From an uncultured Bacteroidaceae bacterium (GTDB taxonomy: Bacteria > Bacteroidota > Bacteroidia > Bacteroidales > Bacteroidaceae), in NCBI GenBank assembly GCA_904502185.1, contig CAJGDX010000032.1:1-19804 (forward strand): a stretch of 19,804 nt of DNA. The letters run 5' to 3'. A model generated the notes under the pieces. The model did not search any database. It was not told where the DNA came from and saw only the letters and a list, made by a program, of their open reading frames with translations. Shown in pieces: positions 15,843 to 19,804 of this stretch; the first letter of the stretch is position 1, and each line of letters starts with the position of its first letter. Position numbers and translations under genes: made by a program.

Positions 15843-16796
15843 ATGTACACAATTGCAATCATTACAGTAGCGGCAATAGTCGTACTGTCAATCTTCTTCC
15901 ACTACGTACCGTTTGTTCTTTGGCTGTCGGCCAAAGTATCAGGCGTACAGATTTCACTGTTGCAGTTATTCCTGATGAGAATACGTAATGTGCCGCCCCA
16001 TTCTATCGTGCAGGCAATGATAGAGGCCCACAAGGCAGGTCTCAGCGACATCAGCCGGGATGCACTCGAGGCACACTACCTCGCCGGCGGACACGTTGCC
16101 AAGGTCGTTCATGCCCTTGTATCGGCGTCAAAGGCAAACATCGAGCTCAGTTTCCAGATGGCGACAGCCATCGACCTTGCAGGTCGCGACGTATTCGAGG
16201 CTGTACAGATGTCGGTTAACCCCAAAGTCATCGACACACCCCACGTCACAGCAGTTGCCAAGGACGGTATTCAGCTCATCGCCATCGCCCGCGTGACCGT
16301 ACGCGCCAACATCAAACGCCTTGTCGGCGGTGCAGGCGAAGACACAGTCCTCGCACGTGTAGGCGAAGGTATAGTATCGTCTATCGGTTCTGCAGAGAGC
16401 CACAAGGCAGTACTCGAGAACCCCGATTCAATCTCCAAGCTGGTGCTTAAGACAGGCCTCGACGCCGGCACAGCATTCGAGATTCTCTCTATCGACATAG
16501 CCGACATCGACATAGGTAAGAACATCGGTGCAGCATTGCAGATAGACCAGGCAAATGCCGACAAGAACATCGCCCAGGCCAAGGCCGAGGAACGCCGCGC
16601 CATGGCAGTAGCCCTCGAGCAGGAGATGAAGGCAAAGGCACAGGAGGCACGTGCAGCCGTAATCCAGGCCGAAGCAGATGTACCCAAGGCAATGGCAGAA
16701 GCCTTCCGCTCAGGCAACCTCGGCATCATGGACTACTACCGCATGAAGAACATCCAGGCCGACACAGCCATGCGCGACAACATCGCAAAAGAATAG
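15843..16796 (+). CDS. floA: Flotillin-like protein FloA
   Basis: Predicted 317-residue membrane-anchored SPFH-type protein that forms functional membrane microdomains. A hydrophobic N-terminal anchor (residues ~1-30, ending VPFVLWLSAKVSG) is followed by the FloA-specific core: LMRIRNVPPHSIVQAMIEAHKAGL, then ALEAHYLAGGHVAKVVHALVSA. The SPFH-like domain includes KDGIQLIAIARVTVRANIKR, LVGGAGEDTVLARVGEG and the FEILSIDIADIDIGKNIGA segment. An Ala/Glu-rich coiled coil (AKAEERRAMAVALEQEMKA region) precedes a short C-terminal tail with GIMDYYRMKNIQAD. Length and order match the family closely. It is the last gene of the TPR-nfeD-floA operon, and no strong terminator follows at once. Confidence 0.95.
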   Translation: MYTIAIITVAAIVVLSIFFHYVPFVLWLSAKVSGVQISLLQLFLMRIRNVPPHSIVQAMIEAHKAGLSDISRDALEAHYLAGGHVAKVVHALVSASKANIELSFQMATAIDLAGRDVFEAVQMSVNPKVIDTPHVTAVAKDGIQLIAIARVTVRANIKRLVGGAGEDTVLARVGEGIVSSIGSAESHKAVLENPDSISKLVLKTGLDAGTAFEILSIDIADIDIGKNIGAALQIDQANADKNIAQAKAEERRAMAVALEQEMKAKAQEARAAVIQAEADVPKAMAEAFRSGNLGIMDYYRMKNIQADTAMRDNIAKE

Positions 16797-16820
16797 CAAA
16801 CATAGCGACGACGCGGAGCA

Positions 16821-16935
16821 AGAACTCTCCCTCTTCAAAAGGGAGTACCCGAAGGGAGAGGGAGTTCTCCAATCGTAATTAACCCCCTAAGGAGTGCTGA
16901 ACATATGAAGTCCCAAAAGGGGAGGTAGTTCCTCC
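16821..16935. repeat. Palindromic intergenic spacer between floA and the phosphorylase gene
   Basis: An imperfect inverted repeat opens with AGAACTC (16821-16827) and closes with GAGTTCT (16862-16868), with alternating CTCCC/GGGAG blocks inside. A smaller perfect hairpin GGAGG-TAGTT-CCTCC follows at 16921-16935. Between them CCCC and GGGG blocks recur. No coding frame is apparent. It resembles a decayed mobile or REP-like intergenic repeat and could fold to protect or terminate the floA transcript. No T-run follows, so a standard terminator is unlikely. Confidence 0.5.
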
Positions 16936-16967
16936 ACCCTATGTTTCATAACAAAAACATATATACC

Positions 16968-17840
16968 ATGAAACGCTATTTTCCGCCATCCGAACTGCTG
17001 ATAAACGACAACGGCGCCGTATATCACCTGGGAGTAAAGCCCGAACAGCTGGCCGACAAAGTCATACTGGTGGGCGACCCCAACCGAGTACCCAAAGTAG
17101 CAGCCTTCTTCGATGAGCAGGAGTGCGACATCAGCGCACGCGAGTTCCGCACCATCACCGGCAGCTACAAAGGCAAGCGCATAACAGTCGTAGGCACAGG
17201 CATCGGATGCGACAACATAGACATCGTGATGAACGAGCTCGACGCCCTCGCAAACATAGACTTCACCACTCGCGAAGAGAAAGAGACCTTCCGACAGCTC
17301 GAAGTCGTGCGCATAGGCACCTGCGGAGGACTGCAGCCCTACACCCCCACCGGTTCGGTAATCTGCTCGGTGAAATCCATAGGCTTCGACGGACTGCTCA
17401 ACTTCTACGAAGGACGCAACGACGTCTGCGACCTGGAGTTCGAGGCAGCGTTCACCAAGCACCTCAACTGGTCGCCACAGCTCGGTGCCCCCTACACCAT
17501 CGACGCCGACCCATCACTGGTCGAGCAGATAGCACAAGAGGACATGGTGCGCGGCGTCACAATCTCGTGCGGCGGATTCTTCGGCCCCCAGGGACGACGC
17601 CTGCGAGTGCCACTCGCCTACCCCAGACAGAACGAACTGGTCGAGAGCTTCGAATACAACGGATGGCGCATCACCAACTTCGAGATGGAAAGCTCGGCCG
17701 TCGCAGGACTCTCGCGACTGATGGGACACCGCGCCACAACAGTCTGCCTGGTGATAGCCAACCGACTGGCACAGAGCGCCGACATCGACTACAACGCGAA
17801 GATGAAAGAACTCATAGAAACAGTATTGGAACGCATCTGA
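16968..17840 (+). CDS. Nucleoside phosphorylase, uridine phosphorylase type
   Basis: Predicted 290-residue cytoplasmic enzyme splitting nucleosides with phosphate to base and ribose-1-phosphate (salvage). PNP/UDP family I landmarks are present: LVGDPNRVPKVA with the phosphate-binding GDPxR, GTGIGCDNIDIVMNEL, VVRIGTCGGLQP (around residues 115-126), and NFEMESSAVAGLSRLMGHRA, where the Glu-Met-Glu part contacts ribose. Overall layout is closest to uridine phosphorylases, but base preference cannot be read from the sequence alone, so no gene symbol is given. The ATG at 16968 is preferred to one at 16941: it is directly followed by the normal MKRYFPPSELL start, and a TATGTTTC -7-like box (16940-16947) overlaps the upstream ATG. 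A hairpin follows before mnmE. Confidence 0.9.
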   Translation: MKRYFPPSELLINDNGAVYHLGVKPEQLADKVILVGDPNRVPKVAAFFDEQECDISAREFRTITGSYKGKRITVVGTGIGCDNIDIVMNELDALANIDFTTREEKETFRQLEVVRIGTCGGLQPYTPTGSVICSVKSIGFDGLLNFYEGRNDVCDLEFEAAFTKHLNWSPQLGAPYTIDADPSLVEQIAQEDMVRGVTISCGGFFGPQGRRLRVPLAYPRQNELVESFEYNGWRITNFEMESSAVAGLSRLMGHRATTVCLVIANRLAQSADIDYNAKMKELIETVLERI

Positions 17841-17863
17841 CCCAAGCGTGCCAACCACCACAG

Positions 17864-17900
17864 ATTGTTTGAGCTTGTGTGGCACACAAGCTCAAACAAT
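17864..17900. terminator. Perfect long hairpin between the phosphorylase gene and mnmE
   Basis: A 17-bp perfect stem (17864-17880 with 17884-17900) with loop GGC lies 23 bases after the phosphorylase stop and 18 before the mnmE ATG. Only three T follow, so classical termination is uncertain on the + strand. It may be a terminator, an mRNA end-stabiliser, or a structure affecting mnmE translation. Confidence 0.6.
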
Positions 17901-17918
17901 TTCATAAACAGCAAAACA

Positions 17919-19343
17919 ATGGAACCCAAAGATACAATCTGTGCAATAGCAACACCACAAGGAGGCGCATTAGGCGTGATAAGAATCTCAGGCAAAGAGG
18001 CAATAAGCATAGCCGAAAAAGTCTTCAAGCCACGCCACGGAGTCAGCCTCAGCGAACGCAAGGCACCATGTGTAGTGTTCGGCGACGTATACAACGACAA
18101 CGATACACCACTCGACGAAGTGTTGCTCACACTCATGCGCAGCCCCCGAAGCTACACAGGCGAAGACACCGTGGAAATCAGCTGCCACGCATCCTCGTAC
18201 ATACTGCAGCAGCTGATGCTGAACCTCATCGACAAAGGCGCACGCCAGGCCGAACCCGGAGAGTTCACCATGCGCGCCTTCCTCAACGGCAAGATGGACC
18301 TCAGCCGCGCCGAAGCCGTTGCCGACCTCATAGCATCCGGCAACGAAGCATCGCACCGCCTGGCAATGAACCAGCTGAAAGGAGGCTTCAGCCGCGAACT
18401 CAACGCACTACGCGAGAAACTACTCAAGCTCACCACCCTGATGGAACTCGAGCTCGACTTCGGCGAAGAAGACGTAACCTTTGCCGACCGCAGCGAACTC
18501 ACAGCCCTCTGCAACGAGATAGAAACCGTAATCAGCACATTGGCCGACTCGTTCAGCATAGGAAACGCAGTACGCAACGGACTCCCCGTAGCCATCGTAG
18601 GCGAAACAAACACCGGCAAGAGCACACTGCTCAATGCCCTGCTCCACGAAGAACGCGCCCTCGTCAGCAACATCAGCGGCACCACAAGAGACACCGTCGA
18701 AGGGCTGATGACCATCGGCGGAGTATCCTTCCGCTTCATCGACACAGCCGGAATACGCGAAACAATGGACATCGTAGAGCAGATGGGAATAGAACGAGCA
18801 TTCGACCAACTGCAAAAAGCCACAGTCGCACTGTGGGTAATAGACCCACGCACCGAGGCAACAGCCATGGAAGAATCGGCAGCCCGACTGCTGCCCCTGT
18901 GCAACGGCAAGCGCCTGGCAGTCCTCGTAAACAAATGCGACATCATCGACGCCATACGCATAAGCGACACCATGAAGTGGGCCGAAAGCATGATAGCCCA
19001 ACATGGCAAAGGAGTGCAGTGGAACAACCGCGACATGTGGGCCATCTCAGCCAAGCTGGGCACAAACATCGACAAACTCGAGGACTTCCTTGTCGATGCA
19101 GCAGCAATACCCAACATGCCCGCCGACGCAGTGATAGTGACAAATGTACGCCACTACGAAGCTCTGAAAAAAGCTCTCACCAACATACGCGATGTAAAAC
19201 GCGGATTGGACAACGGCATCCCCGCCGACCTCGTCAGCCTCGACCTACGCGCATGCATACGCCATCTTGCCGAAATTGTAGGGTCTGTGTCAAGTGAGGA
19301 TGTGCTTATAAATGTGTTTAAAAATTTTTGCATCGGCAAATAA
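17919..19343 (+). CDS. mnmE: tRNA uridine-5-carboxymethylaminomethyl modification GTPase
   Basis: With MnmG, modifies U34 of several tRNAs (cmnm5U), using GTP and tetrahydrofolate. At 474 residues it has normal length. The N-terminal folate-binding domain starts DTICAIATPQGGALGVIRISG and includes the GEFTMRAFLNGKMDLSRAEAV block. The inserted G domain has GETNTGKST (P-loop; many homologues have P in place of T at the third position), SGTTRDTVEG (G2), DTAGIRETMDIVEQMGIER (G3) and NKCD (G4). The C-terminus carries the essential CIGK. The ATG at 17919 is chosen; an upstream TTG at 17865 falls inside the hairpin. The last ~25 codons (from about 19266) switch to T-ending and GTG/GGG codons, unlike the C-ending codons before. 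This suggests the 3' end was replaced by an integrated element; the protein stays intact. Confidence 0.96.
   Translation: MEPKDTICAIATPQGGALGVIRISGKEAISIAEKVFKPRHGVSLSERKAPCVVFGDVYNDNDTPLDEVLLTLMRSPRSYTGEDTVEISCHASSYILQQLMLNLIDKGARQAEPGEFTMRAFLNGKMDLSRAEAVADLIASGNEASHRLAMNQLKGGFSRELNALREKLLKLTTLMELELDFGEEDVTFADRSELTALCNEIETVISTLADSFSIGNAVRNGLPVAIVGETNTGKSTLLNALLHEERALVSNISGTTRDTVEGLMTIGGVSFRFIDTAGIRETMDIVEQMGIERAFDQLQKATVALWVIDPRTEATAMEESAARLLPLCNGKRLAVLVNKCDIIDAIRISDTMKWAESMIAQHGKGVQWNNRDMWAISAKLGTNIDKLEDFLVDAAAIPNMPADAVIVTNVRHYEALKKALTNIRDVKRGLDNGIPADLVSLDLRACIRHLAEIVGSVSSEDVLINVFKNFCIGK
19266..19343 (+). other. Candidate attachment-site junction: mnmE 3' end with foreign codon use
   Basis: From the codon ctt at 19266 to the stop, third positions become mainly T/G (ggg tct gtg, agt gag gat gtg ctt, aat gtg ttt, aat ttt). 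The preceding hundreds of bases favour C- and A-ending codons. The coding sense and CIGK end are preserved. This is what results when an element carries a replacement gene 3' end and recombines within the gene. The exact crossover core is not visible without the other end of the element. Confidence 0.5.
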
Positions 19344-19387
19344 GTAGTTGATTACAAACAAGTTAAATCAATCATAAATGATTAGTA

Positions 19388-19413
19388 TAGCACTCTTTAC
19401 GGGTGCTATTTTT
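19388..19413 (+). terminator. Rho-independent terminator after mnmE
   Basis: Stem TAGCACTC/GGGTGCTA (19388-19395 with 19401-19408, one T-G pair) with loop TTTAC, followed by TTTTT. It lies 45 bases after the stop. A small palindrome AATCAT-AA-ATGATT sits just upstream (19370-19383). Confidence 0.75.
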
Positions 19414-19425
19414 GTTTGTGCAAGC

Positions 19426-19564
19426 ATCGTTGTTAATCGTTGCAAAGCCTTTTTACGCCTGTTTTTGTACCTCCTGTGTACCTCGCCACTAAAAGCAGCA
19501 CTTTGTGCTTGGCGAGGTGATGGAAAAATGAGACGCTGTGAGACACAGTGAGACGCAGAGATAC
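19426..19564. repeat. Non-coding leader with direct and inverted repeats (candidate att/excision region)
   Basis: Four ordered structures occur. ATCGTTG is repeated at 10-bp spacing (19426-19432, 19436-19442). TGTACCTC is repeated at 11-bp spacing (19466-19473, 19477-19484). A 9-bp perfect inverted repeat ACCTCGCCA/TGGCGAGGT (19480-19488, 19510-19518) encloses a second hairpin AGCAC-TTT-GTGCT (19497-19509). Three tandem 10-bp repeats of the form GTGAGACGCA occupy 19528-19557, with a partial fourth after them. Helical-period spacing suits protein-binding sites, as in integrase arm or excisionase sites; this role is inferred. Confidence 0.6.
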
Positions 19565-19593
19565 ATTTTTGGCAAAATTAAAAGATAAATGAA

Positions 19594-19804
19594 ATGGCTA
19601 GTAACATCGACATTCAGAAAAAATGCGAGTGGTGTGGCAAATTATTTATTGCTCACAAAACCTCGACACGATGCTGTTCGCATCGTTGTGCTAACCTTGC
19701 CTACAAAGAGAGAACAAGGCAAAAGCGTGTTAGCGAATTTCAAACAATGGTCAATCAGCAAATCGAGAAAGAGGATTGTATTGACAAGGATTTCTTTACC
19801 CCAA
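19594..19804 (+). CDS. Zinc-ribbon, probable HTH/excisionase-like protein of a mobile element (3' end outside window)
   Basis: The open frame begins MASNIDIQKKCEWCGKLF and runs off the window after 70 residues. Cys11, Cys14, Cys28 and Cys32 (CxxC, then CSHRC) form a zinc-ribbon, followed by a basic helix NLAYKERTRQKRV. The last residues, EKEDCIDKDFFTP, match the lead-in to the helix-turn-helix domain of a Bacteroidota family, typically found next to tyrosine integrases in conjugative and mobilisable elements, where it acts like an excisionase or regulator. The HTH and any integrase would lie beyond the window, so the role is inferred from the first half. An ATG at 19589 is out of frame. No clear promoter is seen; TACATTTT at 19562-19569 is a weak match. 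Confidence 0.7.
   Translation, partial: MASNIDIQKKCEWCGKLFIAHKTSTRCCSHRCANLAYKERTRQKRVSEFQTMVNQQIEKEDCIDKDFFTP

Noticed and set aside
18152..19117. Long open frame on the minus strand inside mnmE (321 codons)
   Set aside because: It is the mirror of mnmE codon bias, Ser/Arg/Ala-rich with no recognisable domain, and mnmE itself is unmistakable.
17879..19297. Long + strand frame overlapping mnmE (472 codons)
   Set aside because: Composition is almost only Arg, His, Gln, Thr and Pro, typical of an out-of-frame reading of C-rich codons.

Overview
The window reads as a chromosomal segment of a Bacteroidales bacterium (phylum Bacteroidota). The evidence is the promoter style (several TAnnTTTG -7 boxes, one with an exact 19-bp spacer to a TTTG -33 box), the near absence of Shine-Dalgarno sequences, lipoproteins with an acidic post-cysteine export signal, and a BtuB/BtuG-type vitamin B12 uptake locus, a combination known from gut Bacteroidales. 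Genus cannot be settled by reading alone.

Layout. 1-1824: 3' part of alaS, ending at a strong bidirectional terminator. 1956-2384 (-): small lipoprotein with an NTF2-like DUF4878-type fold. 2620-4871: pta-ackA, the acetate/ATP-forming pair, with its own promoter and terminator. 4973-6841: an unrecognised secreted protein followed closely by a SAM-dependent methyltransferase. 6856-12211 (-): vitamin B12 uptake operon btuB-btuG-btuF-btuC, led by a clear cobalamin riboswitch (about 12283-12447) and a promoter. No ATPase (btuD) is present at the locus. 12459-12710: a cluster of intergenic repeats that carry promoter-like boxes and stem-loops. 12880-13338: secreted DUF2147 protein. 13650-13722: tRNA-Lys(CUU) with promoter and terminator. 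13912-16796: TPR/PD40 secreted protein, NfeD and flotillin-like FloA, a probable membrane-microdomain operon. 16968-17840: nucleoside (uridine-type) phosphorylase. 17919-19343: mnmE, the tRNA U34-modification GTPase.

The last ~540 bp look different. Codon choice changes abruptly in the last ~25 codons of mnmE. These are followed by a short terminator, a 250-bp leader with a strong inverted repeat and three tandem 10-bp repeats, and then the start of a small zinc-ribbon protein of the kind found beside tyrosine integrases in Bacteroidota mobile elements. The simplest reading is that the window enters an integrative element inserted at the 3' end of mnmE, with the element supplying a replacement gene end.

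How the genes work together. B12 is bound at the surface by BtuG, crosses the outer membrane through BtuB, is taken by BtuF and passes through BtuC. The riboswitch should shut the operon down when cobalamin is plentiful. Pta and AckA convert acetyl-CoA to acetate with ATP gain. AlaS, tRNA-Lys and MnmE are translation functions but do not form one operon. The most noteworthy items are the mnmE 3'-end junction and the promoter-bearing repeat family upstream of the B12 riboswitch.
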